Assembly: GCA_947624805.1 (NCBI GenBank)
Contig: CANQLW010000003.1
Location: 1 to 61,866, forward strand
DNA: 61,866 bases
Direction of reading: 5' to 3'
DNA from: an uncultured Clostridia bacterium
GTDB lineage: Bacteria; Bacillota; Clostridia; Christensenellales; Borkfalkiaceae
This document shows, piece by piece, positions 10,101 through 17,863 of this stretch. The notes under the pieces are model-generated. The model made no database searches. It had not been told where the DNA came from and was given only the letters and a program-made list of their open reading frames with translations. A program made the translations under genes and the position numbers. Each line of letters starts with the position of its first letter. Positions within the stretch are counted from its first letter, which is position 1.

Positions 10101-13078
10101 TGACGCTCACCCATTGCGTGCTCCGCAACAATATCCTCAAGCGCAGCGGAAGTAGTTATACGGGCGGGGCACTCCGCATCAACGGCGGGATCGTCCGTGT
10201 TACCGATTGTAAATTTGAGCAGAACTCCGCGCGGCTGGGCGGCAGCGTCTCTGTCGTGAACACGGGAGAAGGGGATGTTCTCTTCGATGGGTGTGAATTT
10301 GTCGGGGACGTCGCCCTCGAGGGAGGCAGCGTCTACAACAGGGGCACGCTCACCTTCTCCAAGTGCACCTTCCGTGACGATGTCGCGGAGACGTACGGCG
10401 GGGCAATCGCAAATATGTCGGGCGGCGTCATGACCGCGGAGAGCTGTACGTTCACGGCAAACAAGGCACAAAACGGCGGGGCGATCTTCTCGGACGGAAA
10501 TGTCACCCTCTACGGCGGCAGTTTTACGGGCAATGAGGCGACAGAAGAGGGGGCGGCGGTCCTGTATCGCCGTTCCACAAATGGCGGGAGATTTTTCTAC
10601 GCCTATTGCGAGAAGGAGACGGATAAGACCCCCGTCTTCAGCGGAAATATCTGTAAAGAGGGGGCGGCAGTTTACTTGAACGGCGTCATCTCGGCGTTCA
10701 CGGCGGACATCAGGGACAATCGGACCCGCTACGCCCTCTGCTTGGGCGGTGTTTCCGCCGTGCTCAGCGGAGGGGTGTACGGCGGGGACATCTTCAAAGA
10801 GGCGGAATTGCCGCTCAGCGTACAGGGCGCCCTGCCCGAAGCGGACGGAGAAGTCTGTATCTATACCGATACGGAGGTGACGAGCCTGCTACTCCTTACC
10901 TTCGACAAGGAGATTCCCGAGGAATATTCCGCCACCCTGAAGGCGGACCGCGGCCTCGTTGTGCGGGGAGAGGATCCGAAGACGCTCTGGATCAACATGG
11001 ATTCGTATGTCGTGCAATTCCGCGCAAACGGCGAGGATGTGGAGCGCCATTATCTGCAGGGGCAGGTCATCACCCTTCCCTCGGAGAGCGGCGACGAACT
11101 GACTTATGTCAAGAACTGGACGAGAGAGGACGACAGTGAAGTCTTTGCGTTCGGGGAGAGCGTCACGGTCGATCGCGATATGGTATTCCTCGGCGAGACG
11201 GCGCAAAAGAGCAAGATCGAGTTCAGATTTACCGCCGAAACGGAAGTGGAGGACGTCGCTCTGTACCTCATCCCCGGTGAGAGCTATTTCATGCCCCGTT
11301 ACGATCTCGAGAAATATGTGCTTTCTGGCTGGGAGTGCGGCGAGGCGTTCTATCTGCCGTACGATTCTGCGGAGGCGGGGGAGAGCGATCTCGTCTACAC
11401 GTCGCGGCTCATCCCCAAACTTGCCGTTCATTACGCCGTTCCCACCGACAGCGGGGATCGGGTCTACGCGACGCGCTATTATGCATACGGGACCAAACCC
11501 GCCTCTGTCGCCTGCAAGGACGAGACGCTCGTCCCCCAAGACGGGTATATCAACGGATTCAGACTCAGGAACGCGGACGGGTCGCTTTCCGACTACATCA
11601 ATTTTGATACCTATACGGTCATCAACGATAACATCACGCTGGTCGCAGACGTCGTGGAGCTCTCCGTCTATATCATGTATTCCTTCTCGGAAGGGACAAA
11701 TATCTTCGACGATACGGTCGTTACAGAGCAGGTGCCCGCGGGCGGCAAATACACCGTCACCTATCGCACGGTCCCCACGGGGTATCATGCCATCTCGGCA
11801 AAGATCAGCATCAACCACGATGTCTATCAAGTAAGTGCAGAGAAAGGATTCGAGATCGAACTCAACGGTGTATATTTTGTGATCATCGACGTCGAGCTCG
11901 AGAAGAACAACTATAACGTCAATTATGAGTATAACGGGAACTACTTCAAGACGGTGACGATGGAGTACGGCAGCACGCTCAGATTCGAGGATCCCTCCGA
12001 TACCCTTCTCAAGGAAGCGCTCGGCGACAAGAAGTATTCCTTCATGAGCTATCAGCTCACCACCGTCGACCCCATGGCGGATCCCGAGTCGCCCGAGAGG
12101 ACGCAGCAGATCGACATGACGCTCGGGTCGGAACTTACGATCACGGAGGAAGTCACGGTCAATATCCTCGTCTATATCGAGGAGGAAGCGTCTGCGCCCG
12201 AGGCGGAACCCGATCCCGACGTCACCGATGAACTGCCCCGTCTTCGTGCAGAGTACAAACAACAGGCGGATGCTCTCGCCTCGGCGCTCGTACGGAGAGT
12301 GAGTGCAAACGATTTCAAACTCACCGCCGAGCAACAGGCCGAGTACGTCACAAAGATCCGTCTCGCATTGCAGGAGGCGGTATCTGCCATCGACGGGAAG
12401 ACGACCGCCGCGGAGATGGATGAGATCATCGCCGCCCTTCAGGAAGATCTCGAAGCGATCGAAGAGGAGGCGTCCCGTATCGCGGGGGTGGAGATCCGCC
12501 TGCTCGTCAGCGGCATCACGGCGAAGACAAAGACATACGACGGAACGGACAGCGCGGAACTTGACCTCTCGGGCGTTGTATTCATCGACAAGGAGACGAA
12601 TCTTGTCATCTCTGCCCAGCGGGCGGCGGAGTTCGTCCTTACGGCAGAGGGGAGATACGACAGCCCGAACGCGGGGAGCAGAACGATCCTTGTCACCCTC
12701 TCGCTCGAGAATGCCGACGGCTTCGTGCTCGACGCAACGCAGATCGTGATTGAATCGGAGATCTTCAGGGCGCGTCTCACCGTCTCGGTGGATCGGGAGG
12801 GGAAACCTGTCTTCGACGGGTTCGTCAACGGCGAAACCGAGCAAGTTCTCTCGGGCGAATTCCATGTCGGCTATGAGGAGAAAGCAGACGGCACGCGCAC
12901 CGCTCACCCGAGCGGGTTCTCGAGCGAGAACTACGACATCGTCTACCTCGATGTCGTGTTCGAAGCCGCGCCGAAGGCAAGTAAGCTCGAGCTCATCCTC
13001 GGGATCACGATCCCCGCCGCCGTACTGGTCGCCGCCGCAGCCGTCGCAGCCGTGATACTGCGCAAAAAGAAATTGTAA
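7187..13078 (+). CDS. Giant membrane-anchored M60-family (enhancin-like) metallopeptidase
   Basis: 1963 residues, started at the ATG behind GGGAGAT. Domains in order: signal peptide (1-37); F5/8-type C-like carbohydrate-binding region (about 45-205); M60 peptidase (about 268-760); parallel beta-helix of GGA/GG repeats (about 865-1200); repeated beta-modules; a charged helical FIVAR-like stretch (1682-1765); a YDG-type domain opening TKTYDGT (about 1767-1858); and one C-terminal membrane helix (about 1934-1959) followed by basic residues. The zinc site is HELGH at 570-574 with the likely third ligand Glu585 in the SECSNN segment. M60 enzymes cleave O-glycosylated mucin-type proteins, so this is probably a cell-surface mucinase. 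Anchoring is by the C-terminal helix; there is no LPXTG motif. It has its own promoter and terminator. Confidence 0.9.
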   Translation: MGKKKILTALTAAAAVLCLVLGILFAWGAKLFVHAEPAVNSDMTLRLEALGEDSEYLKNGYLERYGVPIEKFTYKNNGGAENGAPLSYAFDRNFGSVWRSLTQTKENDPETVNYVEVEFKTPTRIDRIVYQADSSWYDRGYFNTLTLSYTTTQGETKLQPLVSKQTDSIVLLTLGESVTAKKIKLEWTKVPTNHRTVAAASEIIFLQPHSADVEAIQNMFTDYAQLHLDETKIRSKADVAALREKVKDYASYDGELNYLLTRAEQVLDKTVYFEARREMSTDPKAANVITQHGDVAGYARGELKFAWFGTNRQATGVSVSPDDELVVYVTGEEGDPLPSIVTTQHWGSWKSWRSGEYKLRLGKNVIKPNSYLQEGYTTNTGDSLPAGGPVYIVNPYESGKQSSKVKVYLEGGDLFPIYREDGDENSYKKILADYADTVRRDREDNAESKAYKVVDVTEIVSDHIIITVTATRADALYNGESYSPLQATKNWDTYVEQLLKYDGVVFENTKEAEEAVGGRYDKRCEWLNCNIRLAQPYGAAYAHIEHVGIQVSWEATAITGGPGFGWGYTHELGHMLDIGERTVSECSNNMISKFHETVIERTATRGDFEKTTAALAPDAHMDSYWNTNRGNFIFWWLIESYYPGFWARLDNRYRYEDVYQDIYEGLSDEEKKSLGTMNATEKQVYLSSLVTGDDLSYYFERWGYNLGTKDFIFEADGENTSEAFKKAMQVAKEKHRISEENKPKLWYLDAAQWLIRYYGKSELYTGAETPTVDAVTKSANGYNLIISGEGFGREEHLGYEVLEGSGTDWKVIGFTYDRMFLDTNTYETGYAPTYKVVAYDRALQTSAESAPKQYARATADEGVCRIGTDYFASLYEAVAAAKGGQTIVLLKDTYETGILIDKEITITAEKAVTVTKGGPQSIFIVEKRDDEENNIHRDGKLTLTGSASALITLDGGGIETTESLISLTGGTLTLTHCVLRNNILKRSGSSYTGGALRINGGIVRVTDCKFEQNSARLGGSVSVVNTGEGDVLFDGCEFVGDVALEGGSVYNRGTLTFSKCTFRDDVAETYGGAIANMSGGVMTAESCTFTANKAQNGGAIFSDGNVTLYGGSFTGNEATEEGAAVLYRRSTNGGRFFYAYCEKETDKTPVFSGNICKEGAAVYLNGVISAFTADIRDNRTRYALCLGGVSAVLSGGVYGGDIFKEAELPLSVQGALPEADGEVCIYTDTEVTSLLLLTFDKEIPEEYSATLKADRGLVVRGEDPKTLWINMDSYVVQFRANGEDVERHYLQGQVITLPSESGDELTYVKNWTREDDSEVFAFGESVTVDRDMVFLGETAQKSKIEFRFTAETEVEDVALYLIPGESYFMPRYDLEKYVLSGWECGEAFYLPYDSAEAGESDLVYTSRLIPKLAVHYAVPTDSGDRVYATRYYAYGTKPASVACKDETLVPQDGYINGFRLRNADGSLSDYINFDTYTVINDNITLVADVVELSVYIMYSFSEGTNIFDDTVVTEQVPAGGKYTVTYRTVPTGYHAISAKISINHDVYQVSAEKGFEIELNGVYFVIIDVELEKNNYNVNYEYNGNYFKTVTMEYGSTLRFEDPSDTLLKEALGDKKYSFMSYQLTTVDPMADPESPERTQQIDMTLGSELTITEEVTVNILVYIEEEASAPEAEPDPDVTDELPRLRAEYKQQADALASALVRRVSANDFKLTAEQQAEYVTKIRLALQEAVSAIDGKTTAAEMDEIIAALQEDLEAIEEEASRIAGVEIRLLVSGITAKTKTYDGTDSAELDLSGVVFIDKETNLVISAQRAAEFVLTAEGRYDSPNAGSRTILVTLSLENADGFVLDATQIVIESEIFRARLTVSVDREGKPVFDGFVNGETEQVLSGEFHVGYEEKADGTRTAHPSGFSSENYDIVYLDVVFEAAPKASKLELILGITIPAAVLVAAAAVAAVILRKKKL

Positions 13079-13096
13079 CATTCCCTTTGACAGGAC

Positions 13097-13133
13097 AGCG
13101 GGCCCGCTGCAACGCACGGTCGGGTCCGTTTTT
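13097..13133 (+). terminator. Intrinsic terminator after the M60 gene
   Basis: CGGGCCCG pairs with CGGGTCCG (one G-U) across a 14-nt loop, followed by TTTTTT. It separates the peptidase from the ATPase operon. Ends are approximate. Confidence 0.6.
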
Positions 13134-13154
13134 TCGGAAGAAATAAAAATTCCC

Positions 13155-13183
13155 TTGACAAACTTTCTCGAAAAGATTACAAT
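13155..13183 (+). promoter_or_regulatory. Promoter of the V-type ATPase operon
   Basis: TTGACA (13155-13160), 17-nt spacer, TACAAT (13178-13183). The short leader contains a GCGGAG-GAAG-CTCCGC hairpin (13195-13210) immediately before the GGGAG ribosome binding site of the first gene. Confidence 0.75.
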
Positions 13184-13223
13184 ATACGCATATTGCGGAG
13201 GAAGCTCCGCGGGAGCGACGGAC

Positions 13224-13535
13224 ATGGAAGAGGACATCATCAGCGTAATCGGAAAAGCGGAGCAGCGCGCCGCCGACATCAAGGAAAAAGCGAAGGAGCA
13301 AGCGCTCGGAATCGTTACGGAAGCGGAGAAGCGGTCCATGGAGATCGCAAAGGCCGCCGAAGAGGAATGCGCCGCGCTTCGCGACAAGATCGTGCGGGAG
13401 GCATCGGCCGAGGCTCAGGCCGCTTACGACCGCGCGCTTTCCGAACGCCGCGCCTCTGCCAAAGCCTATGCGGATGATCTTCTGCAACACGTCGAACCGC
13501 AGGTCGCCGCAATCGTCGGGAGGATCGTGAAGTGA
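13224..13535 (+). CDS. ntpF: V-type ATPase peripheral-stalk subunit (G/H-like)
   Basis: 103 residues starting MEEDIISVIG; a longer in-frame extension begins inside the promoter and was rejected. The protein is almost wholly a charged, Ala-rich helix, as expected for the subunit that pairs with subunit E to form the peripheral stalk holding the catalytic head still. First gene of the operon; it overlaps the next by 4 nt (start GTG at 13532, stop TGA at 13533), indicating translational coupling. The symbol follows Enterococcus hirae naming. Confidence 0.82.
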   Translation: MEEDIISVIGKAEQRAADIKEKAKEQALGIVTEAEKRSMEIAKAAEEECAALRDKIVREASAEAQAAYDRALSERRASAKAYADDLLQHVEPQVAAIVGRIVK

Positions 13536-15490
13536 TCGTAAAGATGCGAAAACTTCATTTGGCGGCACTCTCCTATGACCGCGACGGCATTCTGGACGCC
13601 CTTGAGAGGACGCACGCCGTCGAAGTCAAGGAGTACGCCGATACAGAGGGGACTGCGCCGCTCAAATCGGACGCCGAGGATCTCTCCTCCTACCTTGCGT
13701 CGCTCGAGACGGCGCTCGGGACGCTTTTATCGTATGCCGAGCTCGCCGCGCAGGCGGATAAGACCGCAGCGCCCGTCAAGGACGGTTTTTCGGTGAGCTA
13801 TTCGGAGTTCATGGCGGCAAAGGAGTACCGTCCTCGGGCAGATCTTCTCGTCGAACGGACGGCAGCCCTGACAGAGGAGAAACTCTCTGCCGCATCGGAG
13901 GAGATACGCCTCACCCGCGCGATTGCCGCGGCAAAGCCGTATGCTCCCGCCAAGCGACCCTTTGATCATTATTGCGACGGGAAAAGCGTCGCCGTGCGCT
14001 TCGGCTATGTCCCGTCTTCGGCATGGGAGAACCTGAAACAGCGTCTCGGTGAGCTGCCTCTTGCGGCATATGAGGAGACGGCGACGGAGGACGGCGTCCT
14101 CTTGACCGCTCTCTGCCATAAGAGCGTTGCGGATGAGCTTGAAAGCGTTCTTTCCGCAAACAATTTCTCGCCCTGTCCCTATACGGGGGCGCAGACGGGC
14201 GGCGGCCTTCTGGCGGAGCTCAACGCACAGCTCTCCGCCGTGCAAAGCAGGATGCAGAGCATCGAAAAAGAATTGACGGAGCTCTCGTCCGAGGTCCGCT
14301 CTCTCAAAATTTATTGCGATTATGTGGGATTCCGCCTCGAGAAGGCGAAAGCGTCCGAAAAGATGAGGACGACCGAGCACGCTTTCTTTTTGGAGGCGTT
14401 CGTGCCCGCGGACGAAGAGGAAAACGTCAGGGCGGCGCTCGATGGGAGAGAACTCCCCGTCTTCTACGAATTTTCAGATCCCGCCGAGGACGAATTTGTC
14501 CCCACGCTTGCAAAGAATAACAAGGTCGTCGAGAATTTCGAACTCATCACCAATATGTATTCCCCGCCGAGCGCACGGGAATTTGACCCCAACACGGTCA
14601 TGTCCTTCTTTTACAGCCTCTTTTTGGGCTTCATCATGGCGGACATCGGCTATGGGCTCATGATGCTCATCGGCGGCGGGATTATCTATTTCAAATCGCG
14701 GAAGGGGGGACTGAAATCCCTCTCGGGCGTCTTTTCCTTCTGCGGCATCTTTACGATCGTCTGGGGATTTTTATTCAACTCTCTCTTCGGCATCCCCATT
14801 TTGCCGTACACCGTCATGCCCGACCCGCAGACGAGGATGTATCAGGTCATGGGCATCGGGCTTCCCGCCGTGCTCGTCGTCTCGCTCATGCTCGGCGTCA
14901 TCCAGCTTATGGCGGGGTATCTGTGCAAGGCTGTGCAGTCGTGGCGGCGGGGGAGTATCTGGGACGGCATCTTCGACGGCGTCGTCTGGGCAGTCTTCTC
15001 CCTCGGCGTTGAGTTTGCCCTCTTGGGGCTCGTCGAGGACTTCGGCATTCCCTTTATGACGACGGCGGGCGGCATCATCGCAGGCGTCTCGCTCCTCGTT
15101 GCCGTCTGTACGGCGGGCAGAAAGCAGAAATTCTTGGGCAAGATCACCAAGGGCTTCGGCTCGCTCTATGGGCTCATCAGCTACTTTTCGGATGTGCTCA
15201 GCTATCTCCGCCTCTACGCGCTCATGCTCACGGGGGCGATCATCGCACAAGTCGTCTCGCAGTATGCGATCCAGATGCTCACATCGGGCTCTTTCCTCGT
15301 AGCCGTAGGGGCGATCCTCATGGTCGTAGGGCACATCTTTAACCTCGCCATCGGGCTCCTCGGGGCATACATCCACACTGCGAGATTGCAGTATATTGAA
15401 TTCTTTGGAAAATTCTACGAGGGAGACGGGGAGCTCTTTGTCCCGCTCGGCTCGGAGAAGAAACATATTTATCTGGAAAACGCGGCTTAA
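13532..15490 (+). CDS. ntpI: V-type ATPase subunit I (a-subunit homologue)
   Basis: 652 residues. The GTG start sits 8 nt after GGGAGG; an ATG at 13544 is a poorer alternative. The N-terminal half (to about 340) is a cytoplasmic arm rich in coiled-coil sequence. The C-terminal half has seven to eight membrane helices, including the conserved YGLISYFSDVLSYLRLYAL stretch that carries the ion-channel arginine facing the rotor ring. It forms the static half-channels for ion passage. Coupled to the upstream subunit. Confidence 0.92.
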   Translation: MIVKMRKLHLAALSYDRDGILDALERTHAVEVKEYADTEGTAPLKSDAEDLSSYLASLETALGTLLSYAELAAQADKTAAPVKDGFSVSYSEFMAAKEYRPRADLLVERTAALTEEKLSAASEEIRLTRAIAAAKPYAPAKRPFDHYCDGKSVAVRFGYVPSSAWENLKQRLGELPLAAYEETATEDGVLLTALCHKSVADELESVLSANNFSPCPYTGAQTGGGLLAELNAQLSAVQSRMQSIEKELTELSSEVRSLKIYCDYVGFRLEKAKASEKMRTTEHAFFLEAFVPADEEENVRAALDGRELPVFYEFSDPAEDEFVPTLAKNNKVVENFELITNMYSPPSAREFDPNTVMSFFYSLFLGFIMADIGYGLMMLIGGGIIYFKSRKGGLKSLSGVFSFCGIFTIVWGFLFNSLFGIPILPYTVMPDPQTRMYQVMGIGLPAVLVVSLMLGVIQLMAGYLCKAVQSWRRGSIWDGIFDGVVWAVFSLGVEFALLGLVEDFGIPFMTTAGGIIAGVSLLVAVCTAGRKQKFLGKITKGFGSLYGLISYFSDVLSYLRLYALMLTGAIIAQVVSQYAIQMLTSGSFLVAVGAILMVVGHIFNLAIGLLGAYIHTARLQYIEFFGKFYEGDGELFVPLGSEKKHIYLENAA

Positions 15491-15518
15491 AAGCCGAATA
15501 TATCGGAGGTTTGTTACT

Positions 15519-15989
15519 ATGTTCTCAACAGGGTTTGTCATTGCCGTCATCGGGATCGCGCTCTGCGTGCTTCTGTGCGGCGTGGGATCCGCGATCGGGC
15601 TTTACAAGACGTCGAGCGCGGCGGCAGGGGTCGCAGGCGAGGACCCCAAGAAGTTCAACGGCATTCTCACCATGCTGATGCTGCTTCCCGCAACCCAAGG
15701 TCTGTACGGATTCGTCATCGCCATCATGGCATCCAATGAGCTCGGCGCTATCCTTGCCGCAGAAGTTGCGACGACGGCGCAGGGCTGGGCGATCTTCGGC
15801 GCCTGCCTTCCCATGGCGCTCACCGGCTTTGTCTCGGCGTTCTTTCAGGGCAAGGCTGCCGTCAACGGCATCTATGCAGCGGGCAAACAGAGCAATATCG
15901 GCTTCAAGATCGTAATGGGCCCCGCAATGATCGAGCTTTACTCCCTTCTCGGGCTCGTCATCTCGATCATGGTCCTCATGGCTGTTTAA
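15519..15989 (+). CDS. ntpK: V-type ATPase rotor subunit K (proteolipid), Na+-type binding site
   Basis: 156 residues, four membrane helices arranged as two fused hairpins; started at the ATG behind CGGAGG. Residues corresponding to the Na+ ligands of the E. hirae rotor ring are all present: Thr59-Gln60 in LPATQGLYG, Tyr63, Gln110 in FFQGK and the ion-carrying Glu139 in MIELYSLLG. In E. hirae these positions are 64, 65, 68, 110 and 139. I infer a Na+- rather than H+-translocating enzyme. Confidence 0.93.
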   Translation: MFSTGFVIAVIGIALCVLLCGVGSAIGLYKTSSAAAGVAGEDPKKFNGILTMLMLLPATQGLYGFVIAIMASNELGAILAAEVATTAQGWAIFGACLPMALTGFVSAFFQGKAAVNGIYAAGKQSNIGFKIVMGPAMIELYSLLGLVISIMVLMAV

Positions 15990-15993
15990 GAAA

Positions 15994-16569
15994 ATGGGAA
16001 AGGAAGAAATCGTTGCGCGCATTGTCTCTGATGCAGAGGCGGAAGCGCAGGAGATCGTCCGTGCGGCAAGAGAGCGCGCGGATGCGATCGTGACCGCCGC
16101 AGAGAAGGAAGCGGAGGCAGAGAGAGCCGAGGCAGAGCGGGAGGCTTCCGCCCGTGCAAAGTTCATCCTCGACGGCAAGGCGGCAACGGCACGGCTCGAC
16201 AGCCGTAAGGCCCTCCTTGCAGAAAAACGCCGCGTCCTCGACGGGGTGTATTTCCGTGCACTTGCGGCTCTTTTGTGTCTTGAAGAGCACGACAGCGTCC
16301 TTCTTGCCGAAAAACTCCTGACGGAGAATGCCGAAGAGGGGGACGAAGTCGTCTTCTCCGAGAATTTTGCCTATGCAGAGGAAGTCTCCGCGCTCCCCGT
16401 GTTCGGTGAGCGGCATCTTTCCGTGAGCGCGGAAAGACCTAAGCTCAGCGGCGGGTTTTTGCTTCGCGGAAAAGATTGCGATAAAGATCTGACCTTTGCG
16501 GCGCTCCTTGCGGCGGACAGAGAGGAACATCAGGCGGAGATCGCCGCGGAGCTCTTCGGCGCAGAATAA
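15994..16569 (+). CDS. ntpE: V-type ATPase subunit E (peripheral stalk)
   Basis: 191 residues. The first 80 are a continuous Ala/Glu/Arg-rich helix; the remainder is a small globular alpha-beta domain, matching the stalk subunit that clamps the catalytic head. The start lies 4 nt after the stop of the rotor gene with no clear ribosome binding site, so translation is probably coupled. The ending KDLTFAALLAADREE resembles the family's C-terminal membrane-distal domain. Confidence 0.87.
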   Translation: MGKEEIVARIVSDAEAEAQEIVRAARERADAIVTAAEKEAEAERAEAEREASARAKFILDGKAATARLDSRKALLAEKRRVLDGVYFRALAALLCLEEHDSVLLAEKLLTENAEEGDEVVFSENFAYAEEVSALPVFGERHLSVSAERPKLSGGFLLRGKDCDKDLTFAALLAADREEHQAEIAAELFGAE

Positions 16570-16574
16570 ACATC

Positions 16575-17480
16575 ATGGCACTCGATACGCTCTTCACAAA
16601 CGGCGTCATTGCCGTCAAAGAAAAGGCTCTGCTGGGCGAAAAAATCCTGCGCTTTCCCGAAATGACGGTGCAGGAGGTTCTTCGTGCCCTCTCTGAAAGC
16701 AACTTCGGCGGCGGGGCGGATCCCCGTGACACAAACGCCCTTCTCGAGAACGAGGAGCGTGCGCTCGACACATTCATCCGTACCTATGCGCCCACGGAAG
16801 CGGACAAGGCATACTTTTTGTTGCCGCGAGACTTTCATAACCTGAAAGCGCTCTATAAAGCAACCCTGCTTTCCTTGGAGCCAGAACCCATGCTCGCGCC
16901 CGAGGGATTGCATACCGTCGCGGAGCTGAGGGAGATGCTCGAAAACGGAAATCCGCTCCTTCCCGAGATCGAAGAGGGAGCAACGGGGGCGGAGATCGGC
17001 GCGGCGTTCGACAGGGCGATGTTCGAAGAACTCTTCCGCGTCTGCCGCGGGCGCAGGATCCTCAAAAAACTTCTCTCCGTCCGCGTGGACCTTCTGAATC
17101 TTCTCACGGCGTTTCGTGCGGCGGATGAAACGGAGGCGGAGGGTCTCTACCTCAAGGGCGGTACCCTCAGAACAGAGGACATTTTTGCCCTGACGGCTTC
17201 GGAGCAAACGGTCGGCGGGAAAGAGATCGTCCAAGTGCTCACGGCGGCGAGAGAGGCGCGCGGAAAGGGACTTCCGTTTACGGAAGCAGAGCGCATCGCG
17301 GAGACGTTCGAAGAGGAATATTTCTTTGAACGCCGCTTCGCGCTTTGCGATAAGGAGCCTTTTCTCTATTATGTGTTGCGCCGCCGCAGTGAGATCAGGA
17401 ATATAAGGACCATACTCGTCTGCCTGAATGCAGGTGTCGAGGCGAAAGAAATCAAAAAACGGCTTGTCGGGGTACAATGA
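16575..17480 (+). CDS. ntpC: V-type ATPase subunit C (d-subunit, AC39 family)
   Basis: 301 residues, all helical, with the family's REDFHNLKALY-like motif (here PRDFHNLKALYK, about residue 85) and the terminal RSEIRNIRTI segment. This funnel-shaped subunit links the rotor ring to the central stalk. It begins 6 nt after subunit E and overlaps the next gene by 4 nt. Confidence 0.9.
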   Translation: MALDTLFTNGVIAVKEKALLGEKILRFPEMTVQEVLRALSESNFGGGADPRDTNALLENEERALDTFIRTYAPTEADKAYFLLPRDFHNLKALYKATLLSLEPEPMLAPEGLHTVAELREMLENGNPLLPEIEEGATGAEIGAAFDRAMFEELFRVCRGRRILKKLLSVRVDLLNLLTAFRAADETEAEGLYLKGGTLRTEDIFALTASEQTVGGKEIVQVLTAAREARGKGLPFTEAERIAETFEEEYFFERRFALCDKEPFLYYVLRRRSEIRNIRTILVCLNAGVEAKEIKKRLVGVQ

Positions 17481-17794
17481 TGCAAGGAAAAATGGCGATC
17501 GTCGGCAATGCCGAGACGATCACGGTATTTAAGGCGGCAGGGGTCGATACCTTTCCCGTCAAAGACGAAAAGAGTGCACGCGAGACGCTGAGAAAGGCGG
17601 CGCGCGAGTATGCCGTCATCTTTCTGACGGAGGACTATGCACTGCTTTTGAAGGACTTTTTGAAACGGTTCGACGAAGAGGCATATCCCGTCGTGCTACC
17701 CATCCCCTCGGGGAAGGATACGGGCTATGGGGAAGCCTTTTTGAAGAGCGCGATGGAGCGTGCGCTCGGCGTGGACATCTTGTTCGACAAGTAA
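17477..17794 (+). CDS. ntpG: V-type ATPase subunit F (central stalk)
   Basis: 105 residues with a Rossmann-like pattern: KMAIVGNAETITVFKAAG at the start, YAVIFLTEDYA in the middle and PVVLPIPSG near the end. These are hallmarks of the small central-stalk subunit (F in general naming, NtpG in Enterococcus) that binds subunit D. It overlaps the C subunit gene by 4 nt. Confidence 0.9.
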   Translation: MMQGKMAIVGNAETITVFKAAGVDTFPVKDEKSARETLRKAAREYAVIFLTEDYALLLKDFLKRFDEEAYPVVLPIPSGKDTGYGEAFLKSAMERALGVDILFDK

Positions 17795-17863
17795 GCTCCA
17801 TGGAGGAGCGTTGCCCGCGGCAATCCCGCACAGGCTTGGGATCGCGTGAATATAGGAGACATT

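Noticed and set aside
7106..10471. 1121-codon open frame on the minus strand
   Set aside because: Lies opposite the M60 peptidase gene; Arg/Leu/Asp-rich composition is what the complement of a GC-rich gene gives. No ribosome binding site, promoter or recognisable domain.
10889..13387. 832-codon minus-strand open frame
   Set aside because: Another antisense shadow of the M60 gene, extending across its terminator and the ATPase promoter.
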